62,081 bases of DNA from Verrucomicrobiota bacterium (lineage in GTDB: Bacteria > Verrucomicrobiota > Kiritimatiellia > SS1-B-03-39 > UBA6053), in assembly GCA_020831625.1 (NCBI GenBank), contig JAFIGD010000029.1:1-62081 (forward strand). Reading direction: 5' to 3'. The position numbers and the translations under genes are program-made. This document shows, piece after piece, positions 25,157 through 36,000 of the stretch. Below the pieces are notes generated by a model that saw only the letters and a program-made list of their open reading frames with translations, was not told the origin of the DNA and ran no database searches. The stretch's first letter is position 1. The number at the start of each line of letters is the position of its first letter.

Positions 25157-28100
25157 TTATTGAATTGAAGACCCCACCAGCCCGATTTCCTCCGGCGAAA
25201 GCTGGAACAGCTTGTAGACGATGGTATCGATGCGGGCCTCGTGGTCGGCCAGTGCTTTTTCGTCACCGTCCTTTTTCGCGGCGGCGCATTTTGCGGCCAG
25301 GTCGCTGAGTTCGGCTGTTTGGGCGTCGTTCATGGGGGGAACCGGGACTTTCTCCATCACTTCTGTGAACGCCCGCATGTATCCACCCCGAATTTGGTTT
25401 GAGAGCTTGCTGTAAACGAACTCTGTCAGTCCCGAGTTGAGGTATGCGCAGAGCCATTTTTCTCCCCGGGCGATGAAATAGGTGGTGTTAACCGAATAAA
25501 TTTCATCTTCGGCGTATGCGAAGCTTTGGTGTTCATAAATATCGGGATAGATGATCCGTGGATTTGAGAAATCATTCCAGTATTGGCATGACCGCAGTTC
25601 CCAGAAGTACTTCCCTTGATCAGATCGTTTGATGAGCTTTTCGCGGTATTCGCCGTCGAGCATTCGCTTGGCGATGACGGGATAGGTTTGTCGGAAACAG
25701 GCCTCGGCCTCTTCCGGTTGGAGTTTGCTCCAGGGATGGGTTTTGTTTTCGCTGGATTCGATCCGGATCAAGTACAGGTCGGCGTGAATGGGTGTCCATT
25801 TTTTCACGTCGCGACCGCGAAGATAGGGCTTGAGGAGTTCCGCCGATTTAGGATCCTCGGCGATCAGTTGGTCGCGGGTTTCGGCGTCGACGACGAAGGC
25901 ATCGTTGAATCCGGTTTTGATGCCGTAGTAGAAGCGTCCTTCGACCACTTCACCGAGGGGTGTGCCGAGGCGTTGGATTTTTTCGAGTAGGTTGAAAGTC
26001 TCGGGATTCTCCAGCCGCCAGGCGTCGGGGGTGAGTCGGGACTGGAGCAGCGGGAAGCCAATGCGGTCGAGACTTTCGTCGAGGTTTTCGAATTCGTCCT
26101 CCGGCAGCCAGGTGCAGGCGGGAAATTTGTGGTCTTTGGACGGGGAGACTTTCTCTCCCAGCAGGATGGAGGCGTAGGCGATGGCTTCGAAGACCGGGGC
26201 GTCGCCGAAGTCGATGAGTTGCCGCAGGGTGAGTTCGTCGGTCAGCAGTTTCCGCAGGGCCTTGCCGTAGGCGGCGCGGTAGAATTTGTTGGAGGTAATG
26301 AAGGTGAGGACGCCGTCGGGTTTGAGGATGCGCAGGGCGCGTTCGAAGAAGAGGCAATAGAGGTCGGCGGTTTTGCCGAAGCTTTGGTAGCCGCTGTTTT
26401 TGAGGCCTTCTTTGATGTCGGCGGGGAGGGACTGGATCTGCACGTAGGGCGGGTTGCCGATGACGGCGTCGAAGCCGATGAAGGCGCCTTCGTTGTCGAG
26501 CACTTCGGGGAATTCGAAGCGCCATTCGAAGGCGTCTTCGAAGATGCGGTTGCTGCGGATGGTCTCGATTTCGTCGTCGAGCTTCTGAATGTCGGCGGTG
26601 AGGGTTTTGACCTCTTTGTTCCAGGCGGCTTTCTCTTTGGGGGTCTGTTCGAAGAGGCGGGTCTGGAGGGTGAGTTCGTTGAGGCGGCCGGTGAGTTTGT
26701 TTTTGCGGCGGACGCGGGGATCGTTGTTGTGAATCTCGGCTTCGAAGTCGCCTTTGATGTCGCTGATAAGCTGGCGCATCTTGCGCTTTTGCTCTTTGGT
26801 CTGCGCGTTGCGGTAGCTCATGACCGCGACGCGGTAGCCGTCGATGGTCCATTTGCTTTTGCGCAGGGCCTGTTTCAGGTCGGAATCGAGGTCGAAACGG
26901 CTGATGAGGGAGTTGCCGCACTTGATGTTGATGTCGATGTTGGGCAGGGTCTCAAGCTGGTTCTCGCTTTTGTAGTAGGCGTGTTTGAGCAGTTCGATCC
27001 ACAGGCGCAGCCGGCAGATTTTCACGGAATTGGGGTTGAGGTCCACTCCGAAGAGGCAGTTCTCGATGAGGGTCTGCTTTTCGTGGAAGAGGGCCTCCTG
27101 CACGCGCTGGCTTTCGGGCAGGGAGGGTTTGTATTCGAAAAAGTCGCCATCCTCGTCGGTGATGAACAGTTCGTCGTGGACGACCTCGACGTGGTAGTTT
27201 TTGAGGCGGCGGCCCTGGCGGTCGCAGAGCAGCCCGAGTTCGCTTTTGAGGGCGATGATTTCGTTGAGGGCGGAGACGAGAAAATGGCCGGAGCCGACGG
27301 CGGGGTCGCAGAATTTGAGGGCGTTGATGACGCGGTTGGCCTCTGCGCGGTCCTCGATGCGGTCGGCGAGCTGTGGAAGACTTTGGCAGTCCCAGCCTTT
27401 GACCTCTTTGAATTTCCGGAGCACCGCGAGGCGGATGGTCTCGCGGCACATATACATGGTGATGAAGCCGGGGGTGAAGAAGGATCCGTCGCGGTAGCCG
27501 TTGATTTTCTCGAAGATGAGGCCGAGCACGGAGGCGTTGATGAGGGTTTTGTTGTCCTCCTGGATTTCTCCGGTGCCCTCGGAGGTGAAGTCGTAGGCGT
27601 CGAGGAAGGTGAAGAGGTATTCCAGGGCGTCGCGTTCGCCCTCGATCCGTTTGCCGCGGCTGTCCCGCAGCACGGTGCCGGGGTGGAGGGCGAGCGGGCG
27701 GTCTTTGAGCTGGCAGACGAAGAGGCCGTGGTGCTCGATGTCGGAGGGTTCAAAGAGGGAGCTGTTGAGATAGGGGACGTTTCTGAAGCGGGCGGCGATT
27801 TCGGGGTCGCGCGCGTCGGGTTCGCGGGCGAGCACCTGGAAAAAGAGGGCGTCGAGGTCGTCGTAGCTGCCGATCTTCTTGTAGTTGAGGAAGGCATAGG
27901 CGGGGTCGCCCTTGTGATAGGAGAGGAGCTGGGCCTCGAGGAGTTTGAGGAACAGCACCCGGTTGGTCCAGGTGATGACGAGTTCGAGGGCGATGTTGAA
28001 GAGCCGCTCCTCCCGGGTTTCGCCGTATTGTTTTGGATTGGGGATGTGGGCGAGGTTGTCGCGGGCCTCGAGCTGCCGGATGGCGTTTTCCAGCAGGGAG

Positions 28101-29104
28101 CCGGGATCGCGTTCGCCTTCGGGCTTGCGTTCGATGAGCTTTTTGCCGCCCTGTTTGCGTTCGGCGAGGCCGATGATGTGGAGGAGTTCGCTGTAAAAGC
28201 GGCGGTCGAGGGAGTTGCTGTCGTTGGCGAAGGGGAGCTTGAGCAGGTGGGTGGGGGAGAGGAGTTTGGAGAGAATGACGAGTGACGAATGACGAGTGTG
28301 AGGAGTGTCGAGTGACGAATGACGAGTGTGAGGAGTGTCGAGTGACGAATGACGAGTGACGAATGGGGGAGAGGGGACAGGAGCGCCGATCGCCGCATCG
28401 GCTGGGGCGAAGGGGGATGGAGGGGATGGAGGGGATGGGGAACGCGAACTTCGAACATCGAACGTTGAACGTTGAACGTCGAGGTCCCGCAAATCAATGT
28501 GTGTGAACTCCATCAGCGGCGACGCAAGCTCCAACGCCGGCGAGGCGATGTCTTTGTAGAAATGCTCGGTTTTGGTGCCGGCGAGGCGTTTTCCCTCGAA
28601 TTCGCGGAAGAGGCGGACGAGGGTTTTGTCGCGGGCGAAGCAGCGTTCGAACACCCGCGCGTCGAAGATGAACCATTCGTGGACGTTGGTGACGATCAGG
28701 TGGCGGAGTTCCAGGTTATGAAGGGTGATGCGTTCGCGCAGGTAGTAGAGCAGCAGTTCCTGCAGGGCCTTGGTGTTGAGCCGGTCGCGGGTGGGCATTT
28801 CCGCGGCGTTGGCGGGGCTTTTGACCTCCAGGATCACCCCCACCGGCGTTTTGGCATCGCTGCCGTTGTGGATCACCAGATCATTGCGGCCTTTTGTATT
28901 GATAAAGCGGTCGGGCGCGAAGCCGGTGTGCTTGAGCAGGTCGCTGAGCAGGTTTTTGTGGAACTCCTCGGACTCGGCGGGATTGACGCTGTCGAACAGC
29001 GTGGCCAGCGCGGCTTTGAAGCCCTCCATGTCGGCGCGGTTGGGCTTCACCTTTAAAAAGGCTTTGTTCAGTGCCTGGCGCGGTTTCAGTCGGATCGGGG
29101 CCAT
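25157..29104 (-). CDS. Eco57I-like/type IIG restriction-modification enzyme
   Basis: 1315 residues in one chain. A PD-(D/E)XK-type nuclease motif appears at VILEVKSPAN near residue 93. Methyltransferase motif I is CDPAVGSGHFLV near 600 and motif IV NPPYVQIQ near 883. The C-terminal 400 residues match TaqI-like target-recognition domains (PYLRGRDVKKW, and LSDLAAKCAAAKK at the end). It should cut and methylate DNA by itself. ATG 29104 follows AAGGA. Unusual: residues about 205-280 (Ser/Pro/His-rich, with RHSSLDTPHT repeats) are encoded by dispersed-repeat DNA inserted in frame between the nuclease and helical domains. Activity with this insert is uncertain. Confidence 0.85.
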   Translation of the reverse strand: MAPIRLKPRQALNKAFLKVKPNRADMEGFKAALATLFDSVNPAESEEFHKNLLSDLLKHTGFAPDRFINTKGRNDLVIHNGSDAKTPVGVILEVKSPANAAEMPTRDRLNTKALQELLLYYLRERITLHNLELRHLIVTNVHEWFIFDARVFERCFARDKTLVRLFREFEGKRLAGTKTEHFYKDIASPALELASPLMEFTHIDLRDLDVQRSTFDVRSSRSPSPPSPPSPFAPADAAIGAPVPSPPFVTRHSSLDTPHTRHSSLDTPHTRHSSLVILSKLLSPTHLLKLPFANDSNSLDRRFYSELLHIIGLAERKQGGKKLIERKPEGERDPGSLLENAIRQLEARDNLAHIPNPKQYGETREERLFNIALELVITWTNRVLFLKLLEAQLLSYHKGDPAYAFLNYKKIGSYDDLDALFFQVLAREPDARDPEIAARFRNVPYLNSSLFEPSDIEHHGLFVCQLKDRPLALHPGTVLRDSRGKRIEGERDALEYLFTFLDAYDFTSEGTGEIQEDNKTLINASVLGLIFEKINGYRDGSFFTPGFITMYMCRETIRLAVLRKFKEVKGWDCQSLPQLADRIEDRAEANRVINALKFCDPAVGSGHFLVSALNEIIALKSELGLLCDRQGRRLKNYHVEVVHDELFITDEDGDFFEYKPSLPESQRVQEALFHEKQTLIENCLFGVDLNPNSVKICRLRLWIELLKHAYYKSENQLETLPNIDINIKCGNSLISRFDLDSDLKQALRKSKWTIDGYRVAVMSYRNAQTKEQKRKMRQLISDIKGDFEAEIHNNDPRVRRKNKLTGRLNELTLQTRLFEQTPKEKAAWNKEVKTLTADIQKLDDEIETIRSNRIFEDAFEWRFEFPEVLDNEGAFIGFDAVIGNPPYVQIQSLPADIKEGLKNSGYQSFGKTADLYCLFFERALRILKPDGVLTFITSNKFYRAAYGKALRKLLTDELTLRQLIDFGDAPVFEAIAYASILLGEKVSPSKDHKFPACTWLPEDEFENLDESLDRIGFPLLQSRLTPDAWRLENPETFNLLEKIQRLGTPLGEVVEGRFYYGIKTGFNDAFVVDAETRDQLIAEDPKSAELLKPYLRGRDVKKWTPIHADLYLIRIESSENKTHPWSKLQPEEAEACFRQTYPVIAKRMLDGEYREKLIKRSDQGKYFWELRSCQYWNDFSNPRIIYPDIYEHQSFAYAEDEIYSVNTTYFIARGEKWLCAYLNSGLTEFVYSKLSNQIRGGYMRAFTEVMEKVPVPPMNDAQTAELSDLAAKCAAAKKDGDEKALADHEARIDTIVYKLFQLSPEEIGLVGSSIQ
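28280..28484. repeat. Dispersed-repeat insertion within the restriction gene
   Basis: A 30-bp unit is repeated 2.8 times at 28280-28363 (starts GAGTGACGAATGACGAGTGT). A GATGGAGGGGATGGAGGGG stretch and a GAACGTTGAACGTTGAACG run (about 28460-28480) follow. All periods keep the reading frame, giving the repeated peptide RHSSLDTPHT. Confidence 0.8.
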
Positions 29105-29206
29105 TCCTTGGGATTCTCCATTCGGCGGGTTGATGCGGATTTCTTCGTAGCACGGAGGCGGGCCGGCCGTCGAGACGAATTGGGGGGATTTGCGGCGGGG
29201 CGAGGG

Positions 29207-29250
29207 GTCTCACGGAGGCACAGAGGCACGGAGCGGAGCGTGAAGAAAAC
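29207..29250. repeat. Fragment of array repeat (CACGGAGGCACAGAGGCACG block)
   Basis: TCTCACGGAGGCACAGAGGC matches the block in array copies 6 and 7 (17873, 19427). It lies alone in the gap upstream of the restriction gene, so parts of the repeat family are scattered beyond the array. Confidence 0.6.
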
Positions 29251-29323
29251 GCCGATATCTTTATCTGTCCGACTTTCATGAATACAAAAGCGGGGTGACC
29301 CGTCCATTTCGACCGCTTGATCT

Positions 29324-29372
29324 TATAATAAGGATTCCTTTTATTATAGTTTAGAATTTTATCCTATAATAA
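29324..29372. promoter_or_regulatory. Candidate operator/promoter of fic
   Basis: A near-perfect 25-bp palindrome (29324-29348, arms TATAATAAGGA/TCCTTTTATTATA) is followed by a related half-site TCCTATAATAA (29362-29372), 30 bases before the fic start. The Fic protein ends in a winged-helix domain, so autorepression is plausible. Confidence 0.5.
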
Positions 29373-29400
29373 CAGGGCCGTTTATGATAGGCTTGTGTCC

Positions 29401-30576
29401 ATGAAAAGAACGATTCAAGGTAAATATGAAACCGCGACAACGCTGGGCGAGGCGGTTCGCGCCTTTGTACCCTCCCCCCTTCCTCCGGTTCCTCCAATTG
29501 ACTGGCATCCACAGCTTCGAAGTCGTTTTGACGGGGCAATGCACGCCCTGGGGCGGCTCGACAGCGTATCCTCCCTGCTGCCCGACGTGTCCCTGTTTCT
29601 CTATACCTACGTGCGCAAAGAGGCTGTACTCTCCTCCATGATCGAAGGCACACAATCCTCCCTCTCCGACCTGCTCCTTTATGAAATGAAAGAATCACCC
29701 GGGGTCCCCCTCGACGACGTGCGCGAGGTCAGCAACTATGTAAACGCCCTGGAACACGGACTCCGCCGTCTTCGAGGTGGTTTCCCTCTTTCCCTGCGGC
29801 TGATCCGTGAAATGCATGAACTGCTTTTGGCTGACGGCAGGGGCCGCGAAAAAGACCCCGGCGCGTTCCGCCGCAGCCAGAACTGGATCGGCGGCACCCG
29901 CCCCGGCAACGCGCATTTCGTTCCTCCCCCTCCCCAACGAATTATGGAATGCATGGGGGCTCTGGAGCTGTTTTTACACAATCAGCCGGAACCCACACCG
30001 CCGCTCATCAAGGCCGCACTCGCCCATGTGCAGTTCGAAACCATTCATCCTTTTCTCGACGGCAATGGGCGTCTGGGAAGGCTGCTCATCCCCCTGATCC
30101 TCTGCGAAAGCGGCATCCTCCGCGAACCCATGCTCTATCTCAGCCTCTTCTTCAAAACCCACCGCCAAACGTATTACGATCTCCTCAACCGTGTCCGCAC
30201 GGAGGGCGACTGGGAAGCCTGGCTGGACTACTTCGCCGAAGCCGTCACCCTCACCGCCACCCAGGCCGTCGATGCCGTCCAACGCCTCGAAGCCCTCGCC
30301 CGCGGGGACCGCGAACGCATCCACTCCCTCGGCCGGGCCGCCAAATCCGCCCGGCAAATCCACCAGGAACTGCTTCGCCGCCCACTTGCCACCTCACCCG
30401 AACTCGCTCATCGCACCGGCCTCACCGCCATCACCGTCAATCGCGCCCTCGACCACCTCTGCACGCTTGAGATCCTCCGCGAAATCACCGGACAACGCCG
30501 CAACCGCGTTTTCGCCTATCCCCGCTTCCTCGCCATCCTCCAGGAGGGCACCGAACCGCTCGTGGCGGGGAGCTGA
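29401..30576 (+). CDS. Fic-family protein with autoinhibitory helix and winged helix
   Basis: 391 residues. The Fic active site HPFLDGNGRLGR is at 216-227; its His is the catalytic base for AMP transfer to target hydroxyls. The inhibitory motif S-x-x-x-E-G (SSMIEG, 78-83) is N-terminal, so this is a class II, self-inhibited Fic. A C-terminal winged helix (about 320-380: TSPELAHRTGLTAITVNRAL) probably binds DNA. ATG 29401 was chosen; GTG 29395 is possible. It is monocistronic between the restriction gene and recQ. Target protein unknown. Confidence 0.85.
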   Translation: MKRTIQGKYETATTLGEAVRAFVPSPLPPVPPIDWHPQLRSRFDGAMHALGRLDSVSSLLPDVSLFLYTYVRKEAVLSSMIEGTQSSLSDLLLYEMKESPGVPLDDVREVSNYVNALEHGLRRLRGGFPLSLRLIREMHELLLADGRGREKDPGAFRRSQNWIGGTRPGNAHFVPPPPQRIMECMGALELFLHNQPEPTPPLIKAALAHVQFETIHPFLDGNGRLGRLLIPLILCESGILREPMLYLSLFFKTHRQTYYDLLNRVRTEGDWEAWLDYFAEAVTLTATQAVDAVQRLEALARGDRERIHSLGRAAKSARQIHQELLRRPLATSPELAHRTGLTAITVNRALDHLCTLEILREITGQRRNRVFAYPRFLAILQEGTEPLVAGS

Positions 30577-30752
30577 CTCCCGTTATCCGGCCTCCCCGCT
30601 GCGGCGGGAGGATGGGTGAGTGCGGACTTCTGGCGGTTGTGTGGCCCTGGCACCACCGCCACAAGGACGCAGGGTGGCCGGGGCGGCGGAGTACGGGAAT
30701 TTCTTTCAAAAAAATCTATACGTTCGAACCCATTTAAGGTATACGTTTGATT

Positions 30753-32675
30753 ATGTCTGATTCAAACTCCCCCCGCGCGACCTTAAAACAGTTTTTTGGA
30801 TTCGACGACTTCCGCCCCGGTCAGGAGGCGGTGGTCGGTCACCTGCTGGCGGGCCGGTCGGCCCTGGCGGTGTTTCCCACCGGCGGCGGCAAGAGCCTGT
30901 GTTATCAGTTGCCGGCCCTGCATCTGGAGGGGCTCACGCTGGTGGTGTCGCCGCTGATCGCCCTGATGAAGGATCAAATCGATTTCCTCGTCGGCAAAGG
31001 CATTGCCGCCGCCCGCATGGACTCCAGCCTGACCGCCGATGAGTCGCGCAAAGTCTGGGACGATCTGTGGGAGGGCCGGCTGAAGCTCCTGTATGTCGCC
31101 CCCGAACGCTTCGCCAGCGAACGTTTTCTGCAAAGGCTGCGCCGCGCGCGCATCAGCATGATGGTGATTGACGAGGCCCACTGCATCTCCGAATGGGGGC
31201 ACAACTTCCGGCCGGATTACATGAAGCTCGCGAAGCTCGCCCGCGATGTCAATGCGGAGCGGGTGCTGACCCTGACCGCGACCGCCACCCCGGCGGTGGC
31301 GCGGGACATCCGCAAGAGCTTTGACATCGCGCCCGAAGCCTACATCAACACCGGCTTTCACCGTCCGAATTTGTTTTACCGGGTGACCCCCGTGACCCGT
31401 TCGGAGCGGGACGCGCTGCTGCTCGAACGCATTCGGACGCGGCCTCCGGGCGCCACGATCGTGTACGTCACCCTGCAGAAAACCGCCGAGGAGGTCGCGG
31501 CGATGCTGGCGGCTCACGGTTTCCCGGCGCAGGCCTATCACGCCGGTCTCGATCCGCAGGTGCGCCATGCCGCGCAGGACAAATTCATGTCCTCGCCCGA
31601 TGCGATTGTGGTGGCCACCATCGCCTTCGGTATGGGCATCGACAAAGCGGACATCCGATACGTCTATCACTACAATCCGCCCAAATCACTGGAGAATTAC
31701 ATGCAGGAAACCGGGCGCGCGGGCCGCGACGGGAAACCCTCCGGCTGTGAAATGCTGTTTTGTCCCGACGACATCCCCGCGCTGGAGAATTTCAGCTACG
31801 GGGACACCCCTTCACTGGAGTCGGTGGAAGGGTTTCTGCGCGAACTCACCGGGCAGCCCGACACCTTCGATCTCTCCATGTACGAGCTGTCCTCCCGGCA
31901 CGACATCCGCCAACTGGTGGTGTCCACCCTCCTGACCTATCTGGAACTCGAAGGCGTTCTCGAAGCCACCGGACCGCTTTACAACGAATACAAATTCCAG
32001 CCCCTGCGCACATCCAGGGAGATGCTGGCCCGGTTCGATCCCGAACGCGCCGCGCTCATCAAAAATCTATTCAGCCAGGCCCGGAAAGGCCGCACCTGGT
32101 TCACGCTCGACATCGCCTCCGCCGCCGAACGCCTCGCCCAGCCCCGCGCCCGGCTGGTGGCGGCGCTGAATTATCTGGAGGAGCAGGGCGATCTCAAACT
32201 GCAGGTGGCCGGACTCCGCCACGGATACCGCTTTGTACAGCGTCCCGCCGACGACGACGCGCTGGCCAAAACCCTCCACGAACGCTTCCGCAAAGCCGAA
32301 ACCCGCGATATCGCCCGCATCCGGCAGGTGATCGATCTTGCCAAAACCTCCGACTGTCTGGTCAAGGCCCTGTTGGATTACTTTGGCGAAGCCCTGGAAA
32401 AACCCTGCGGCCACTGTGACCGCTGCAAGGGCGACTTCACGGCGTTTATCGAAAGCCAGGAATCCGCCACCCTTTCGCGCGAGGATCAGGAAGTCCTCAA
32501 AAAACTCCGGGCCGAAAACCATCCCGCCCTGCAGTCGCCCCGGCAAATCGCCCGCTTTCTCTGCGGCATCGCCTCCCCCGCCGCCAGCAAAGCCCGGCTC
32601 ACCCGCGACCCGCGGTTCGGCAGCCTCGCCCACCGCCGCTTCGCAACCCTCGCCAAAGCGGCGGCGGGTTGCTAA
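30753..32675 (+). CDS. recQ: RecQ-type ATP-dependent DNA helicase
   Basis: 640 residues. Helicase motifs: FRPGQE, Walker A FPTGGGKSLCYQLP near 44, DEAHCISEWGHNFRPDY near 139, and motif VI QETGRAGRDG near 317. A zinc-binding segment with CGHCDRC lies near 550. It unwinds 3'-tailed duplexes in recombination and repair. The last 60 residues do not show a clear HRDC domain. ATG 30753 was chosen over the TTG two codons upstream. The 3' end (from 32640) carries a 24-bp stretch that is repeated 170 bases further on, next to a misplaced symporter fragment. Confidence 0.88.
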   Translation: MSDSNSPRATLKQFFGFDDFRPGQEAVVGHLLAGRSALAVFPTGGGKSLCYQLPALHLEGLTLVVSPLIALMKDQIDFLVGKGIAAARMDSSLTADESRKVWDDLWEGRLKLLYVAPERFASERFLQRLRRARISMMVIDEAHCISEWGHNFRPDYMKLAKLARDVNAERVLTLTATATPAVARDIRKSFDIAPEAYINTGFHRPNLFYRVTPVTRSERDALLLERIRTRPPGATIVYVTLQKTAEEVAAMLAAHGFPAQAYHAGLDPQVRHAAQDKFMSSPDAIVVATIAFGMGIDKADIRYVYHYNPPKSLENYMQETGRAGRDGKPSGCEMLFCPDDIPALENFSYGDTPSLESVEGFLRELTGQPDTFDLSMYELSSRHDIRQLVVSTLLTYLELEGVLEATGPLYNEYKFQPLRTSREMLARFDPERAALIKNLFSQARKGRTWFTLDIASAAERLAQPRARLVAALNYLEEQGDLKLQVAGLRHGYRFVQRPADDDALAKTLHERFRKAETRDIARIRQVIDLAKTSDCLVKALLDYFGEALEKPCGHCDRCKGDFTAFIESQESATLSREDQEVLKKLRAENHPALQSPRQIARFLCGIASPAASKARLTRDPRFGSLAHRRFATLAKAAAGC

Positions 32676-32677
32676 TC

Positions 32678-32810
32678 CTCAAACAAACATCAGCACCGAC
32701 ACCGCCGTCAGCGCCAGCAGAATCCCGGCGAGCACGCGGGGATCCGCATACCAGGCGATTTTGGCATCCGCGGTCCGTGCGGACCATGTGAGGTCGGCAA
32801 GCGAGCCGGT
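32678..32810 (-). pseudogene. Duplicated 3' end of the Na+/solute symporter gene
   Basis: 133 bases match 45417-45549, the last 44 codons of the symporter, with two mismatches and the same orientation. It starts just after the recQ stop. The two copies form direct repeats 12,739 bases apart that enclose the giant gene and its neighbour. Confidence 0.9.
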
Positions 32811-32833
32811 TCGCAACCCTAGCCAAAGCGGCG
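32810..32833 (+). repeat. 24-bp repeat of the recQ 3' end
   Basis: TTCGCAACCCT-N-GCCAAAGCGGCG at 32810-32833 repeats 32640-32663 inside recQ with one mismatch. The symporter fragment lies between the two, a scar of the rearrangement. From 32834 to 33086 no gene is seen; the sequence turns AT-rich and should hold the promoter of the giant gene. Confidence 0.8.
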
Positions 32834-33086
32834 AACGATTTATAGGATCGTGTATTCCTGGAGGAATCGTTGCAATATGTCACTGCAAAAGAGACCCTTT
32901 TTCGTTTTTCCTGAATAATTTGGAAATGGTTCGCGTACAATTCCTGATATGCATTTTCAACAAAATTTAGTGGATCTTTCTTTTATATTTACGTAACTTA
33001 TTCCCATAAGTGAAACCCGTTTGTCAGGTATTTTCCTGTCCACCTCGCACGTCGTGTCCTGAAGGAATGAGAAAGTAAGTATTCAT

Positions 33087-36000
33087 ATGAAATTTTTAAT
33101 GACCAAAGTCATACGCTGTCTCTCGTTCCTATGTTTTTTCATTCGTTTTTCACAAGTCTCATTCGGTCAAACTGCGGGAACGGTTGATGTCGACTTCGAC
33201 CCTGATTTCGATGGTTTTGCGCTTGCAGCCATTGCCCGGCAGCCGGACGGGAAACTTATCGTCGGGGGTTATTTCAGGAACGTCAATGGGTACCCTCGCA
33301 GAAATATTGCACGGCTGAATGAGGATGGTTCTCTGGACGGGAGCTTTGATCCCGACCTGGGCATCAGCGGTTCTGTCGGAACTGTCGCAGTTCAACCGGA
33401 TGGTAAAATTTTGATAGGAGGCTCTTTCACATTCATCAGCGGAAACATTCGTAATCGGATTGCACGGCTGAATTCGGACGGCACGTTGGATATGAGTTTT
33501 GAGGCGGATGCAGACAGTAATGTTGAAACAATTCACATTCAAGCGGACGGAAAAATTCTGGTTGGCGGGTGGTTTAGCTCAATGAACGGCGAGCCGAAAA
33601 ATCGGATTGCCAGGCTGAACATTGACGGTTCATTGGACCAGGGGTTTAATCCGGATGTCAATGGTTCGGTGTATACACTTGTCACCCAAACAGACGGCAA
33701 AATTCTGCTGGGTGGAAATTACACCGCGATCGGCGGTCAAACACGTAACTTCATCGCCCGAATAAACGAAGACGGAACGCTGGATTCAGAATTTAATCCG
33801 GTGCCTAACGGCGTGATCCATACTATGGCGCTTCAGTCTGACGGCAAAATTCTGCTGGGGGGGGGATTCACCTCACTCAGCGGCCAGGTCCGAAACCGTG
33901 TTGCAAGGTTACACCCAAACGGTTCCGTGGATATAAACTTCGACCCAAATGTGAACGACACTGTAAGAACGTTGACGTTGCAGGCCGATGGAAAAATTCT
34001 GGTCGGCGGGGATTTCAGTACCGTGAAAAACCAATCCCGCAGTAGAATCGTGAGATTGGCAACCAGTGGTTTTCCTGATAACAGTTTTACCGGAGCCTCC
34101 GGCAATATTGTTTTTTCGCTTGCATTACAATCGGACGGCAAGGTTCTGGTCGGCAGCCAATCCTCCTTGACCAGATTGCATAACGAGCCGGCAAACACGG
34201 TTTTGGGAGTATTAGGCACCTCAGAAATCAATTGGTATCGTGAAGGGAGTGCGCCGGAAATCGAGCAAGTCCGGTTTGAATATTGGAATGGTTCAACCTG
34301 GCAGAACACAGAACAGCCTCAACGGATGAGTCACGGCTGGCAGATTACAGATGTAAACCTTCCCGAAAGAGGATGGGTACGCGCTCAAGGACGCGCTCAT
34401 GGCGGGTTCCAAAACAACTCATCCGGGATCATTCAGGAAATCATCGCATACGGGGACGGAGCGTTTCCCTTCATTGGTTTAAGCAAGGAGGGTGAATCCC
34501 TGCTGCCTGGCGTGTCCACAATAAGTTTCGGCACCTTGCAATGGAGGGAGGCTTCATCTCCTGTTCTGCTGACTGTCAGTAATCAGGGCGATGCGGTGCT
34601 TGAGAATCTGGCTGTTCATTTAGAAGGCGTACATGGGGCTGAATTTGTCGTGAGCCCATTGACCGAGTCCTCTTTGCCCCCAGGCCACAGCACTTCAGTT
34701 GCCGTGTTGTTTTCGCCGACATCCGTTGGCAGCCGAAATGCCATTTTGTCGATCACCAGTAATGATGCATCGCATCACCCATTTTCGGTCGGATTGACAG
34801 GCACAGGATTGCACGGGGAAATGGAATTTAATCCGGATATCGGACCAACACAAAGTGCGGTTTTTGCTTTTGTGACACAATCGGACGGGAAAATCATGGT
34901 TGGAGGGAATTTCACCAGCATCAGTGGACAGACTCGAAACCGTATTGCGCGACTGAACGCGGATGGATCGTTGGACATGGGTTTTGATCCGAATGCCAGC
35001 GGGATTGTTTATGCGATGGCGGTACAGCAGGATGGCAGGATATTGATCGGTGGAAATTTCACAAGTCTTGGAGGGCAGCCGCGAAGCCGCCTTGCCCGAC
35101 TGAATGCTGACGGTGTGTTGGACGAAAGTTTCAATCCTCCTTCTATCAGTAACGTGATTAGGGCGGTTACATTGCAAGAGGATGGAAAAATACTGATCGG
35201 GGGGAGTTTCACCAATATCGGAGGGCAAGTACGTAACCGGATTGCCCGATTGAATCCGGACGGCACACTGGATGAAACGTTTATTTGCAGCGCCAACAGT
35301 GATGTCTACTCTTTAGTGTTGCAGCCGGACGGTAAAATCATCGCGGGCGGATTTTTTACGAGTATTGGCGGCCAAACCCGGAATCGAATTGCACGATTAA
35401 ACACGGACGGGGCTCTTGACGAACTGTTTAATCCTGACGCAAACAACGCCGTCAACACACTCATCCTGCAGGCGAACGGCAAAATTCTGGTCGGAGGCAA
35501 TTTTACGAATTTGGGTGGACAAGCACGCAACCGGCTGGCTCGGTTGCAATCGGATGGCACACTGGATGAGGATTTTGATCCGAATGTGAGCAATCCGGTG
35601 CATTCCCTTGCACTCCAGACAGACGGAAAAATTCTGCTGGGAGGGGAATTCGGGAGGATTGGGGAGGTGACACGCAACCGGATTGCAAGGCTTAATCCTG
35701 AAGGAACGCTGGACCCGACTTTTAATCCGGGCGCCAGTGGCACGGTCAGAGCCCTCATGTTGCAGCCGGAGGGTAACGTCCTGGCCGGAGGTGATTTTTT
35801 CACCCTCGGGGGCCAACCCCGAAATCGGATTGCGCGGTTACAGAATGATCCGGCGCATTCAGAACTGGTGAAACCGGCGGACGATCAGCTTGTCTGGCAT
35901 CGCGGAGGCAGTGCCCCGGAAATTGAACAGGTACAGACTGCATACTGGGACGGTGCCACATGGCAACACACAGGTACCGCCGAACGCATGCACGGGGGGT

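Noticed and set aside
24746-25308. Plus-strand open frames across the inverted repeat (140 and 96 codons)
   Set aside because: They are translations of the GC-rich palindrome with Pro/Gly/Arg-rich low-complexity sequence, and they run into the antisense of the restriction gene.
26129-28285. A 718-codon plus-strand frame inside the restriction-modification gene
   Set aside because: Its translation is monotonous Phe/Glu/Val/Gly-rich sequence mirrored from the real gene, and the minus strand carries the methyltransferase motifs.
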